A DNA stretch of 19,476 nucleotides from Candidatus Aquicultor primus (lineage in GTDB: Bacteria > Actinomycetota > Aquicultoria > Aquicultorales > Aquicultoraceae), in assembly GCA_001767575.1 (NCBI GenBank), contig MELI01000057.1, positions 1 to 19,476 of the forward strand, read 5' to 3'. The notes below the pieces were generated by a model that saw only the letters and a list, made by a program, of their open reading frames with translations, was not told where the DNA came from and made no database searches. The position numbers and the translations under genes are program-made. Position 1 is the first letter of the stretch. Each line of letters opens with the position of its first letter. This document shows, one piece after another, positions 1-6,910 of this stretch.

Positions 1-439
1 AGTAAGCGAACTGCACCATGCGGGCGGAGCCGGTTTCGTCCACCACCACCTCGGGCAGGAAGTCGCGGGTCCAGGGCGACTCCAGCGTGTAGGTCCATGC
101 TATGAAGCGTTTTGAATCGAAATCGGCCTTGAACTTCTGGTAGTGGGGGTTTTCGCGCGGAAATACGATTATCGCTTTTACGTCTTTCGGCAGCTTCGCG
201 AGGATGGCCTCGTGCATCTTTAATATGCCGTAAAAATAATCCGGCGTGGACAGCACTATGTAGCCGGTCCTGGCGTTCTCCGACATCGGCCCCAGGGGCC
301 GGGCGGCCTTAAGCGCGCTCGGCGCGGCCGGTACTCTTACGTCGGAAATTAGTTCGGGGGTGAAATGTGTGTCTAAAGAGATGGCTGCGGCTGGAGAGGA
401 GCAAAAGGACAGCAGTGTGAGCAGGAATAGTTTATTCAC
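1..439 (-). CDS. Agmatine deiminase / peptidylarginine deiminase-like protein, 5' part only
   Basis: The gene runs off the left edge of the window, so only the first 146 residues are visible. Translation from the GTG at 439 gives a signal peptide (MNKLFLLTLLSFCSSPAAA), so the product is probably exported. After it comes an alpha/beta segment in which residues about 60-120 read as a strand-helix-strand unit. Near the break is SPWTRDFLPEVVVDE, which matches the W-x-R-D-x-x-P signature at the start of the PAD_porph fold (agmatine deiminase and bacterial peptidylarginine deiminase). The family hydrolyses guanidino groups to ureido groups, but the catalytic Cys and His lie outside the window and cannot be checked. 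No ATG lies in frame upstream, and the Shine-Dalgarno is weak (AGG directly before GTG), so the start is moderately certain. The family call rests mainly on one motif. Confidence 0.6.
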   Translation of the reverse strand, partial: MNKLFLLTLLSFCSSPAAAISLDTHFTPELISDVRVPAAPSALKAARPLGPMSENARTGYIVLSTPDYFYGILKMHEAILAKLPKDVKAIIVFPRENPHYQKFKADFDSKRFIAWTYTLESPWTRDFLPEVVVDETGSARMVQFAY

Positions 440-539
440 CTATATAGTTTAGTGTAATCCGGCGGAGCGCGCCTGAGACTATGGGGTAGGTTAACGGGGC
501 CAAAGGGCTTAGATCATTAGCTCTTTTAAAAATAATAAG
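440..539. other. Short intergenic stretch
   Basis: About 100 bases lie between the end of the zinc-ribbon membrane gene and the start of the deiminase-like gene, both on the minus strand. I see no convincing promoter hexamers and no strong hairpin followed by a T-run. An AT-rich patch at about 523-540 flanks the stop codon of the upstream gene. The deiminase gene may have its own promoter here or may be read through. Confidence 0.4.
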
Positions 540-1088
540 TTAGGCCTGAGCGCCGCCATTTAAGATGGACTGTGCCCAGCGCAAAAGTTGTATTAAATAG
601 AATGCAATCGGACCAGCAATGAAAGCTCCGATCAGCGCCCCGAGCACAGCACCTATAATAGTGCCGATAACAGGGAAAACAACTGTACCGTTCACGATCC
701 CTATGATGGTGCCGCCAAGTGCTCCCGCGCTCATTGCCTTTGACGCGGATCTTGCCAGCGCTATTTTTCGGCAGTAATAGTAGCCTGCGGCAGCGACGAG
801 CAGCGAGGTCGACTCCAGAACTGCAGTGTATCTGGAATGCATTTCTCGTTCCCAGGGAATTAAAAAGATCCAGTTCGCGACAATTCCGAAGATTGCGCCT
901 ATCAGGGCATAATATCGCGCGCCTGACAAAGGTGGTTCTTCCACGGCCGGCGCCATCGGCGTTGGTGAGGCTGCCGCCTCTTTTGCCGGAGGCCGCAGCG
1001 GTTCCGGGGCGGCAGGCAGCGGTTTTTTGCACCATGCGCACGTCAACGCGCCGCGCATATTCATGTAGTCGCAACTGGGACATTTCAT
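540..1088 (-). CDS. Zinc-ribbon membrane protein with glycine-rich hydrophobic C-terminus
   Basis: The 182-residue product starts with a four-cysteine zinc ribbon (C3-x2-C6 and C17-x2-C20), followed by a Pro/Ala-rich linker (about 24-52). The rest is hydrophobic: one or two helices at about 60-105, then a long Gly/Ala-rich segment with GxxxG-type spacing at about 118-170. This resembles glycine-zipper membrane domains that pack helices against each other. The ATG at 1088 has an AAGGAAAA element about 10 bases upstream. A downstream ATG at 1083 opens a different frame and is rejected because the zinc ribbon lies in this one. The function is unknown. Many bacterial proteins of this build are small envelope or quality-control proteins, but nothing here allows a specific role. 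Confidence 0.75.
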   Translation of the reverse strand: MKCPSCDYMNMRGALTCAWCKKPLPAAPEPLRPPAKEAAASPTPMAPAVEEPPLSGARYYALIGAIFGIVANWIFLIPWEREMHSRYTAVLESTSLLVAAAGYYYCRKIALARSASKAMSAGALGGTIIGIVNGTVVFPVIGTIIGAVLGALIGAFIAGPIAFYLIQLLRWAQSILNGGAQA

Positions 1089-1136
1089 GCTAATCTTTTC
1101 CTTGTGCCGCTAACCCAGGTTCATCCTAAAAATGTA

Positions 1137-1145
1137 TGATATAAA
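1137..1145 (+). promoter_or_regulatory. Possible extended -10 promoter for the small membrane gene at 1168
   Basis: TGATATAAA fits the extended -10 pattern TGnTATAAT with one mismatch. Transcription would start near 1152, just ahead of the Shine-Dalgarno AGAAGGGGG at 1153-1161, and the coding start is at 1168. No good -35 box is visible at the usual distance. The gap is divergent with the gene ending at 540. Confidence 0.4.
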
Positions 1146-1167
1146 TATTCAGAGAAGGGGGCAAAGT

Positions 1168-1599
1168 ATGAAGAAGATTACTGATCTTTACCTGGCGCAT
1201 CCAAAACTTATAGGTGCGCTTTACTGCGCAGTGCCTGCCGTGGTGTGGTTTGCTGTTGTTGTGGCCACCGTTCCATTCAGAGATGTTTATCTTTTAAGGC
1301 TGGCCCTATGTCTCGTCATCGGCTGCCCGATCGGCGCCTACCTGAATAACTATGGCCTGGATTTGTGGCTGATGAAGCACAAAGTCGCCGGACCGGGAAA
1401 GATCAGCGACGGGGCGCTTAACGGGGCCGCAATAGGGGTTGGGACCGCGCTCTTGCCGGCTCTTACCGCCCTCATCAGCACCAACCACCCGGAAGAGGCT
1501 AAAACCTTTATCATTTTCGTGTATGTGGCGTCGGCCCTGCTCGGTATGATGATAGGAGCTACTGCCGCGGTCGTGGGCAGAGATTATATCTCGCGCTGA
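1168..1599 (+). CDS. Small integral membrane protein, unknown function
   Basis: The 143-residue product begins MKKITDLYLAHPK and has about four hydrophobic segments: roughly 13-36, 40-58, 80-100 and 113-135. These are separated by short polar loops, including a basic LMKHKVAGPGK stretch. The reading frame stays open upstream to 1132, but the ATG at 1168 is the likely start because the strong Shine-Dalgarno AGAAGGGGG sits seven bases before it. The last hydrophobic segment has small-residue spacing (GMMIGATAA) like the Gly-rich region of the divergently transcribed zinc-ribbon protein, so the two may work together in the membrane. I do not recognise a family. The gene ends 14 bases before the end of the converging DUF1571 remnant. 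Confidence 0.7.
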   Translation: MKKITDLYLAHPKLIGALYCAVPAVVWFAVVVATVPFRDVYLLRLALCLVIGCPIGAYLNNYGLDLWLMKHKVAGPGKISDGALNGAAIGVGTALLPALTALISTNHPEEAKTFIIFVYVASALLGMMIGATAAVVGRDYISR

Positions 1600-1612
1600 C
1601 CTCGGCTAAAAG

Positions 1613-1981
1613 TTATAAGCCGGGTTTTCCGGATCGAAATCCACAGAGGATAATATTGAATTTCCCCAGGTGCGCAACAAGGCGGTCCTGGCGCCCAGGT
1701 TTCGGGAAGATAACCTCAATCCCCTTTTCCTTCCCCGTGGTCCATTTCATGTAAACTGAAAAAGGTTTTCTGAATTTGTAGATGATGTTCTCCTGCCGGA
1801 CAAGCTTGTCACCGATTAGTTCCTCTCTTGTCAGCACGCAAGTATAATCATTAAGAGCCTCGAATCTGCGAACGGCCCGGGTTATCAGGTCCCCTGCATC
1901 CGGCGGCGCGGCCAGAGCGCCCAGTGCCGGGACCAATAGGAGTTGCGACGCTAGAGCGAATGTTCTTAAAGTGGTCATCAT
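1613..1981 (-). pseudogene. Truncated, probably frameshifted DUF1571 (LolA-like) protein, last gene of the lipid operon
   Basis: The readable product is 122 residues with a signal peptide ending near ALAAPPDAG. It continues with a stretch typical of DUF1571 (NDYTCVLTREEL, then FRKPFSVYMKW and KGIEVIF), a periplasmic LolA-like beta-sheet family usually more than 200 residues long. From about residue 104 the sequence loses family character. Removing one G from the GGGG run near 1660 moves it to a frame reading GNSILSSVDFDPENP, closer to the family's later DP-containing strand, but that frame also stops, at 1606. The gene therefore looks both frameshifted and cut short. Its ATG overlaps the stop of the upstream radical SAM gene in ATGA, showing that it belonged to the operon. 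LolA-like proteins accompany several polyene-lipid clusters and would bind or ferry lipids. Confidence 0.6.
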
Positions 1982-3360
1982 TTCTGGCGGAATACGTTCT
2001 GCGCGCACATCGGGACAAGACGTCCGTCGGCCTGGGCATATGGATTACAGCATTTTACCAGCCGCCCAAAGTCCATGGTGTGGGCGTCCATGAAACTGTG
2101 AATAAAGACGGCTTTCATTGAGCCCATGCCTGTATTCAACGCCCGCTCGGGAGAAAAGCCGTCCCGTTCAATTGCCCTCAATATTTCTTTTATCCGCTTC
2201 AGCACGGCCTGGTCCGACGAACTTGAATCGGCCGCGCTCCAAAGTTCGTAGATGCGTTGCTTTATAGCCCCGTATGCCGAAGAATCCAGCCCGGGAAGTG
2301 TTTTGTTGGTGATAACGTCCAGATAGAACTCCCGTCCCAGGAAATCGCGCAGGTTGATGTATTGCCCCTTCTCGGCGGCCAGGTAATAGGCCAGCGCGAA
2401 GCAGGAATAATGCGAGCAGGGCAGGGGGTTGAAATCATCTTTCCCGATGAAAGAACTTTTGCGGGTTTCTCTGACTATATCGGGGATAGTAAGGCGCAAC
2501 TTCTCCGCATCCAGCGCGGAAGCGCGTCCGGTAAAGCTTAAAGGCTGGAACATCAGCGTCAGCGCCCGTGAGCGGAAGAAGAAATCGGTGATCTTGCCTA
2601 TTTCCCCGTCGTTGACCCCTTTGGCGACGGTGGCCACTAAAGAGTAGCGTACTCCTTCGGCTTCCAGGAGCTTTATCAGCGCCAGTTTCTTTTCAAGCAG
2701 GGCGGGCTCTCCTCTCATGAATTCCCACGCGCGCCGGGTAAAACCGTCGAACTGCAAAGCGGCTATCGCCCCTGTCTCCTTGAAAAGTCTCCTCAGGCCG
2801 GGCTCGGCCAGCAGCCTCAGCCCGTTGGTGGAAACCGTGGTCTGCAGAACGCCGTTGTCTGAGGCGTAACGCAGGAAATCCTTCAGCAGAGGATGCAGCG
2901 TGGGCTCCCCGCCGCTGAAATTAACGACCTGGCAGGCCCGCTCCGTTTTAAGCACGCCTCCGAGCGCGCGTTTAAAATCCTTCATGGAAAACTCGAAGCC
3001 GCCATCGAAATTCTTCAGGCAGATCGGGCAGTTCATATCACAGCGGTCCAGGATCTCTATCACCGGCAGGCAGGCGTGCTGCTGATGTTCCGGGCAGAAG
3101 CCGCAAGAGTCCGGGCAACCTTTGTAAGAGGTCCCGTAGCCGAGCGGTTTCTCCCCGGGCTTAATATAGTCCCGGCTCGCCAGGTACCAGGCGCTGTCGG
3201 AGGAAACCAGAGATTCAGAAACCCCGTGCGCGGGGCATGACCGCTGCAGATAGATCTTCCCTGCGCGCTCTATAATTCGGGCCGGCGCCTTATCCTGGCA
3301 TTCCCGGCACCAGGCCAGCGTGTGGGAGAGGACCTTATCTGTATTTTTCACTGAAGTCAT
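1978..3360 (-). CDS. Tes/MJ0619-like radical SAM enzyme (copy A)
   Basis: The 460-residue protein has the full plan of the tetraether lipid synthase (Tes, MJ0619) group. It has an N-terminal rubredoxin-like knuckle (C18-x2-C21, C42-P-A-H-G), an auxiliary-cluster motif G-C82-P-x2-C86-G-x2-C89-x2-H, the radical SAM cluster motif C107-x3-C111-x2-C114, and GGEPTLHP at 150-157 for SAM binding. A C-terminal cysteine-rich tail (VKCCNPY, VPMCAQN) follows. Family members bind a [4Fe-4S] cluster, make a 5'-deoxyadenosyl radical and act on lipid chains (C-C coupling) or on pterins. The FAS-like operon favours a lipid chain. The frame is open to a TTG at 3369, but the ATG at 3360 has GGA at proper spacing. 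The start overlaps the end of the acyltransferase-like gene by 26 bases. The exact reaction is unknown. Confidence 0.88.
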   Translation of the reverse strand: MTSVKNTDKVLSHTLAWCRECQDKAPARIIERAGKIYLQRSCPAHGVSESLVSSDSAWYLASRDYIKPGEKPLGYGTSYKGCPDSCGFCPEHQQHACLPVIEILDRCDMNCPICLKNFDGGFEFSMKDFKRALGGVLKTERACQVVNFSGGEPTLHPLLKDFLRYASDNGVLQTTVSTNGLRLLAEPGLRRLFKETGAIAALQFDGFTRRAWEFMRGEPALLEKKLALIKLLEAEGVRYSLVATVAKGVNDGEIGKITDFFFRSRALTLMFQPLSFTGRASALDAEKLRLTIPDIVRETRKSSFIGKDDFNPLPCSHYSCFALAYYLAAEKGQYINLRDFLGREFYLDVITNKTLPGLDSSAYGAIKQRIYELWSAADSSSSDQAVLKRIKEILRAIERDGFSPERALNTGMGSMKAVFIHSFMDAHTMDFGRLVKCCNPYAQADGRLVPMCAQNVFRQK

Positions 3361-3871
3361 AGAATCCAACCAGGGGGGTGTTTTTGCCGACGACAGTGCG
3401 CATTGGCAGGCAGGTCATAGGCGGCAGTGCTGTGCCGGGCATGATCACGGCCCCGTGGCCCACCACTGCGCCCCGGCCCACCGTAACACGGCCCAGTCTG
3501 TAGTGGTATCCGGAATACTCGTGGCAGGAAACTATCGCCTCCTGCCCGATGATGCAATGGCTCTGCAATTCTATCAACCCGGGGAAATGCGGGTCGAGAA
3601 AAACTCCGGGTGAAATAAAGACGCCCTCGCCTATCTTGAAGCCCATGAGCCTGTAAATGAAAACCTTGAGCGGGGAGTAATCGATCCATCCCGCCAATCG
3701 GCCGAAGGCGAAGCGGAAGTAGAACAGCGCCAGCGCGGCGCCCGGAAACAGCACGGAATGAATGAACGGGACACGTTCCTCCAGCGGGCAGGAGGTATCG
3801 AACTCGAACGTGCGCTCTGCGGCGTTCTTGAGAAAAGCCGAGATCCCTGCGCGTATTTCGTCTTTAAGCAT
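3335..3871 (-). CDS. Left-handed beta-helix (hexapeptide) acyltransferase-like protein
   Basis: The 178-residue product has an N-terminal helical part with a hydrophobic stretch at about 38-55 (SVLFPGAALALFYFRFAFG). From about residue 75 it has hexapeptide-repeat character: GFKIGEGVFISPGVFLD, HCIIGQEAIVS, GRVTVGRGAVVGHGAVIMPG. Such repeats build the trimeric left-handed beta-helix of acetyl- and acyltransferases, whose catalytic His lies between subunits. The His residues at SCHEYSGYHY are candidates but cannot be assigned. The hydrophobic N-terminus suggests membrane contact. Inside this operon it could move the finished acyl group from ACP to an acceptor or acetylate a product headgroup; this is inference. 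Its ATG overlaps the TAA of the preceding radical SAM gene (TAATG), so translation is probably coupled. Confidence 0.78.
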   Translation of the reverse strand: MLKDEIRAGISAFLKNAAERTFEFDTSCPLEERVPFIHSVLFPGAALALFYFRFAFGRLAGWIDYSPLKVFIYRLMGFKIGEGVFISPGVFLDPHFPGLIELQSHCIIGQEAIVSCHEYSGYHYRLGRVTVGRGAVVGHGAVIMPGTALPPMTCLPMRTVVGKNTPLVGFYDFSEKYR

Positions 3872-5232
3872 TATTCTATCCAGAACCGGGGGTCTTTCTG
3901 CCTGTACAGCAGGTTATACGAGCAGGCCGGGACCATCCTTCCTTTTTCGTCGGGAACCAGGTCGCCGCAACGGCTGACCCTGTCGATATCGAAATTATCC
4001 TCGTCCATGTGCGGGTGGATGTAGACCGCCCGAATATGCTCCTCCGGCACCGTATCGCCGGCCTGGAAGGTCATGGCCCTCTTGCGCAGCGCTTGCAGCT
4101 CCGCCGCGTCCCCGCCCTCCGCCCAGAGGCGGTTTATCCCGTCAAGCATCTCGCGCGCCAGCTCGCCGCTGGGGCGCGGCAGGTAACCGCCGGAAGCCGC
4201 GGCGCTGAGCTTGCGCTTGTCGGCCAGCCTGGCCAAAGGGGTTAGCCTGCCTGCGTTATGCAGGTAATAAGCCACCGAGTAGCAGAGCGGGTGGTAGCCT
4301 CCCAACGGAAAGAAGTCCTCCCGCGAGAACGGACCGGCCTTCTCCAGCAGGCTCTCCACCTCGTCGATGGTTATATGCCGGCGCGGCTTGAAATTTTCTC
4401 CGTTGCGGCCCGTGAACGTCATGTTCTGTATAGTGACGCTGCGCATAAAGTCCCTGGCTATGTACTCGCGGGCGATTCCCGCCACCTCGGCATCGTTTAC
4501 ATCCTTGATGCAGGTACTCAGTATTGTCGTGGGAACGCCGTGTTTTTCCAGCGCTTCCAGGGCTTTACGCTTTTCCGCGGTGACATCCCTGCCGGCGATG
4601 CGGCGGCTCTTGGCCGGGTTGAAAGTGTCTACGGAGAGGACCGCCTGCACGCCCAGGGATTTCAGTTCCGCGGCCAGGCCCGGGTCGCGCGCCAGGCGCA
4701 GCCCGTTGGTGTTCATTGTTATGCGTCCTATCTTTTTATGGCGGCAGGCTTTGATTATCTTGCCCAGCTCGGGATGCAGGGTGGGCTCGCCGCCGGTGAG
4801 GTTCATTACCTGCACTCCCCCGGACAGGCGGATGATCTCTTTGATTATCTTTTTCGTGTCGGCGACGGACTTGTAGTATTTCTTGTCCGGCCTGTTATAG
4901 GTAAAACACTTGGGGCAGTCCAGGTTGCAATCGTTGGTGATCGAGAAGACCGGCAGCCGCAAGCCGCCGGCGTGCATTGCGCACGGTCCGCAGTCGTTCG
5001 GACATCCCTTCAATTTCTTCCCGGCCGCCGGTCTCGGCGCCGCAGCCTCGGAGTAGGACATACGTTCCATGTACCATTTATAGTCGTTGGCTATCTTAAC
5101 CGACGCAATTCCCTTCCGGCACATGCGCTCCATGAATACGCCGCCGCGGCGGGCCACGATGCGCGCCATTTCCGACCGGCCGCAGGCGCGGCAGTAGGCG
5201 AGCGTGGAATTGATGAGGATATCCCCCTCCAT
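3871..5232 (-). CDS. Tes/MJ0619-like radical SAM enzyme (copy B)
   Basis: The 453-residue protein is a paralogue of copy A with the same layout: N-terminal C14-x2-C17 with C38, auxiliary motif G-C77-P-N-D-C81-G-P-C84-x2-H87, radical SAM motif C102-x3-C106-x2-C109-F, and GGEPTLHP at 147-154. The C-terminal signature is HPHMDEDNFDIDRVSRCG followed by VPACSYN. It differs from copy A in the N-terminal knuckle: the usual CPxHG is CRKG, so one metal ligand set may be changed or lost. The open frame extends to 5349, but the ATG at 5232 is chosen because it overlaps the ketoreductase stop (TGATG) and the family homology begins there. The likely substrate is an acyl chain made by the neighbouring FAS-like proteins. 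Family assignment is strong; the reaction is not known. Confidence 0.88.
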   Translation of the reverse strand: MEGDILINSTLAYCRACGRSEMARIVARRGGVFMERMCRKGIASVKIANDYKWYMERMSYSEAAAPRPAAGKKLKGCPNDCGPCAMHAGGLRLPVFSITNDCNLDCPKCFTYNRPDKKYYKSVADTKKIIKEIIRLSGGVQVMNLTGGEPTLHPELGKIIKACRHKKIGRITMNTNGLRLARDPGLAAELKSLGVQAVLSVDTFNPAKSRRIAGRDVTAEKRKALEALEKHGVPTTILSTCIKDVNDAEVAGIAREYIARDFMRSVTIQNMTFTGRNGENFKPRRHITIDEVESLLEKAGPFSREDFFPLGGYHPLCYSVAYYLHNAGRLTPLARLADKRKLSAAASGGYLPRPSGELAREMLDGINRLWAEGGDAAELQALRKRAMTFQAGDTVPEEHIRAVYIHPHMDEDNFDIDRVSRCGDLVPDEKGRMVPACSYNLLYRQKDPRFWIE

Positions 5233-5942
5233 CAGACCCCGCCATCCACGAACAGTTTCTGGCCGTTTATATAGGAAGCTTTGTCCGAGGCCAGGAAGCA
5301 CACTGCCTCGGCTACGTCGGAGGCCTTCCCGGAGCGGCCGGCGGCGCAATGCCGGACGAAGTCGGCGCGCAGTTCATCCGGTACGCCTTTGGCGACGCCG
5401 CCCTCCATAAGGCCGGGGACAACACAATTTACGCGGATATTAAAACGCTTCAGTTCGGAGGCGAGCGCCATGGTAAAACCTCCGGCCGCCGCCTTGGACG
5501 CCGCGTAAGTGGCGGGCACGTCGAGCATTCGCTCTCCCGCCAGAGAACCGAGGTTGACTATCGACCCCGCTTTTCTCCGTATCATCCCGCGCGCCGCGGC
5601 GCGGGTGGCGAAGATCATCCCCTTAACGTTTACATCCAGCATCAGATCAACGTCTTCCTCCTCAAGCAGGGCCAGCGGCATTACTGCGCTGGTGCCTGCA
5701 TTGTTCACCAGTACGTCTACGCGGGGCAGCGCCTCTATCTTATCCGTTATATCCTTCACGTCGCGCATGTTCACGCTGATCGCTTTCGATTTCTTTAATT
5801 CTTTCTGCAGCGCTTTGGCGGCTTTCTCGTTCTTGCTGTAAGTAAAGATGACCTCCGCGCCATAGCGCGAGAAAGCGCGGCATATCTCAGAGCCTATGTA
5901 GCCGCTGCCCCCGGTCACGAGCACAGTCTTGCCTTTAAACAT
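5232..5942 (-). CDS. 3-oxoacyl-ACP reductase-like SDR (ketoreductase 1)
   Basis: This is a 236-residue short-chain dehydrogenase of FabG length. The N-terminal cofactor loop reads TGGSGYIG (about 10-17), the structural NNAG motif is at about 80, the catalytic Ser lies in NLGSLAGE, and the catalytic pair is YAASK. The end, NGQKLFVDGGV, is typical of FabG. It would reduce a 3-ketoacyl thioester on the ACP encoded just upstream, using NADPH. The ATG at 5942 lies eight bases inside the end of the ACP gene, and the stop overlaps the start of radical SAM copy B, so expression of the three is tightly linked. A second SDR lies two genes upstream in the operon; the two may reduce different chain stages or different positions. 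Confidence 0.9.
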   Translation of the reverse strand: MFKGKTVLVTGGSGYIGSEICRAFSRYGAEVIFTYSKNEKAAKALQKELKKSKAISVNMRDVKDITDKIEALPRVDVLVNNAGTSAVMPLALLEEEDVDLMLDVNVKGMIFATRAAARGMIRRKAGSIVNLGSLAGERMLDVPATYAASKAAAGGFTMALASELKRFNIRVNCVVPGLMEGGVAKGVPDELRADFVRHCAAGRSGKASDVAEAVCFLASDKASYINGQKLFVDGGV

Positions 5943-6333
5943 TCTGTTCCCCCTTCTCCTGCAGTTTCAGGCGGATAAGCGCCGCCAGATCGGCGACCGT
6001 CAGGGCGCTGAAAATGTCCGCCTTGGTCATGCCTGCCTTGAACCTGCCGCCGGACGCCGGCAGCTTGGCGTTGATGGTGGCCGCACCGGCCTCGGTCAGT
6101 GCGCCGTCTACAAAGAGTTCCTCCGGGTTCATGGAGGTTGCCCCGGAAACTATCGCCCCAATCTTGAGTTCCACCTTGAATTCCCTTTTGACCAGGTAAG
6201 TTATCTCCACGAAATCCAGGCTTTCCGCTCCCAGGTCCTCCACCAGCGACAATTCAGGCCTTATCTCGTCCGGTGAATTGGCTCCGAGGACCGGGACCAG
6301 CAGCACCGCAAGTTTCTTTTCTATCTCGTCCAT
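5935..6333 (-). CDS. Long acyl carrier protein
   Basis: The 132-residue product is an acyl carrier protein. The modified serine is in DLGAESLDFVEI (Ser38), where a 4'-phosphopantetheine arm would be attached, and the preceding ELSLVEDLG is typical of ACP loop I and helix II. Ordinary ACPs have about 75-85 residues. This one carries an extra 45-50 residues between helix II and the closing DIFSALTVADLAALI helix, with a run of Gly, Ala and Asn (VSGATSMNPEEL through LPASGGRFK). The final part resembles the normal last ACP helix, so the additional sequence looks like an insertion within the carrier domain. It would carry the growing chain for the KS, KRs and dehydratase of this operon and present it to the radical SAM enzymes. 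No phosphopantetheinyl transferase gene is in view. Confidence 0.88.
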   Translation of the reverse strand: MDEIEKKLAVLLVPVLGANSPDEIRPELSLVEDLGAESLDFVEITYLVKREFKVELKIGAIVSGATSMNPEELFVDGALTEAGAATINAKLPASGGRFKAGMTKADIFSALTVADLAALIRLKLQEKGEQNV

Positions 6334-6337
6334 GGTG

Positions 6338-6910
6338 TTATCCCTTATATCCGATAGGTATCAGGGCGCCCGGTTCTCTTCCCTGGCGCAGTCCGGCGAT
6401 CTTCGCTATTTCACCGGCGGCAAGGAGCGGCCCGGTCATGTAGCAGGCGGCCAGGCCCAGGCTCTCGGCTGCAAGAAGCGCCAGCATCGAAACGCAGGAA
6501 ATGGATTTTACGGAATTGTCCCGTTCGAACGACTCCAGCCCACGGCCGGGCAGCGCCAGAGAAATGGTGCGGCGGTCCTTGAACGCCGGGATAAGGACCG
6601 CGGGTGCAGTCTCAAAAGCTGTGAAGGACCGGCTGTACTCCAGGAATTCTTTGCGGAAGTCCGGGTCGGCGTTGTTTCCGAGTTCCGTGCAGCGGCGGCG
6701 GACAGCCCCGGCCAGCGCAGTTATTTTCTCGCGGTCCGTTATGACCTCTAGCTCCCAGGCCTTGCTGCCGGATGCATAAGGCGAAGTCGCCGCTAATTCC
6801 ACTATCTTGTCCAGGCATTCCCGCGCTACCGGGCGCGCTGAGAATGAGCGGCAGCTCTTTCGTGAACGGCAGACCCGGAGCAGGTTTTCGTAGTCAGAGG
6901 CTTGGGTCAT
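6338..6910 (-). CDS. Nitroreductase-family FMN oxidoreductase
   Basis: The 190-residue product has the nitroreductase pattern: the N-terminal phosphate-binding basic cluster CRSRKSCRSFSARPV, the following LDKIVELAATSPYASGSKAWELEVI segment, and a late hydrophobic helix with AAESLGLAACYMTGP. These proteins are FMN-binding homodimers that move hydride between NAD(P)H and varied acceptors. Some act as dehydrogenases on enzyme-bound intermediates. No FabI, FabK, FabL or FabV-type enoyl reductase is encoded in the operon, so this protein could serve as enoyl reductase or as a desaturase on ACP-bound chains; this is inference. The frame is open to 6979, but the ATG at 6910 overlaps the ketoreductase 2 stop in ATGA and starts the family homology. 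Confidence 0.82.
   Translation of the reverse strand: MTQASDYENLLRVCRSRKSCRSFSARPVARECLDKIVELAATSPYASGSKAWELEVITDREKITALAGAVRRRCTELGNNADPDFRKEFLEYSRSFTAFETAPAVLIPAFKDRRTISLALPGRGLESFERDNSVKSISCVSMLALLAAESLGLAACYMTGPLLAAGEIAKIAGLRQGREPGALIPIGYKG

Noticed and set aside
526..1083. Minus-strand open frame overlapping the zinc-ribbon gene in another frame
   Set aside because: It would start at the ATG at 1083, but its product is Arg/Cys-rich without domains; the frame from 1088 gives a clean zinc ribbon and membrane segments.
4258..5274. Long plus-strand open frame (338 codons) opposite radical SAM copy B
   Set aside because: It lies antisense to a gene with strong family motifs, its translation has no recognisable domain and is rich in Arg/Gly/Ala, as expected of a GC-rich shadow frame.
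5233..5349. Upstream extension of radical SAM copy B
   Set aside because: The extra 39 residues are Arg-rich and out of frame over the ketoreductase end; the ATG overlapping the stop (TGATG) at 5232 is the better start.
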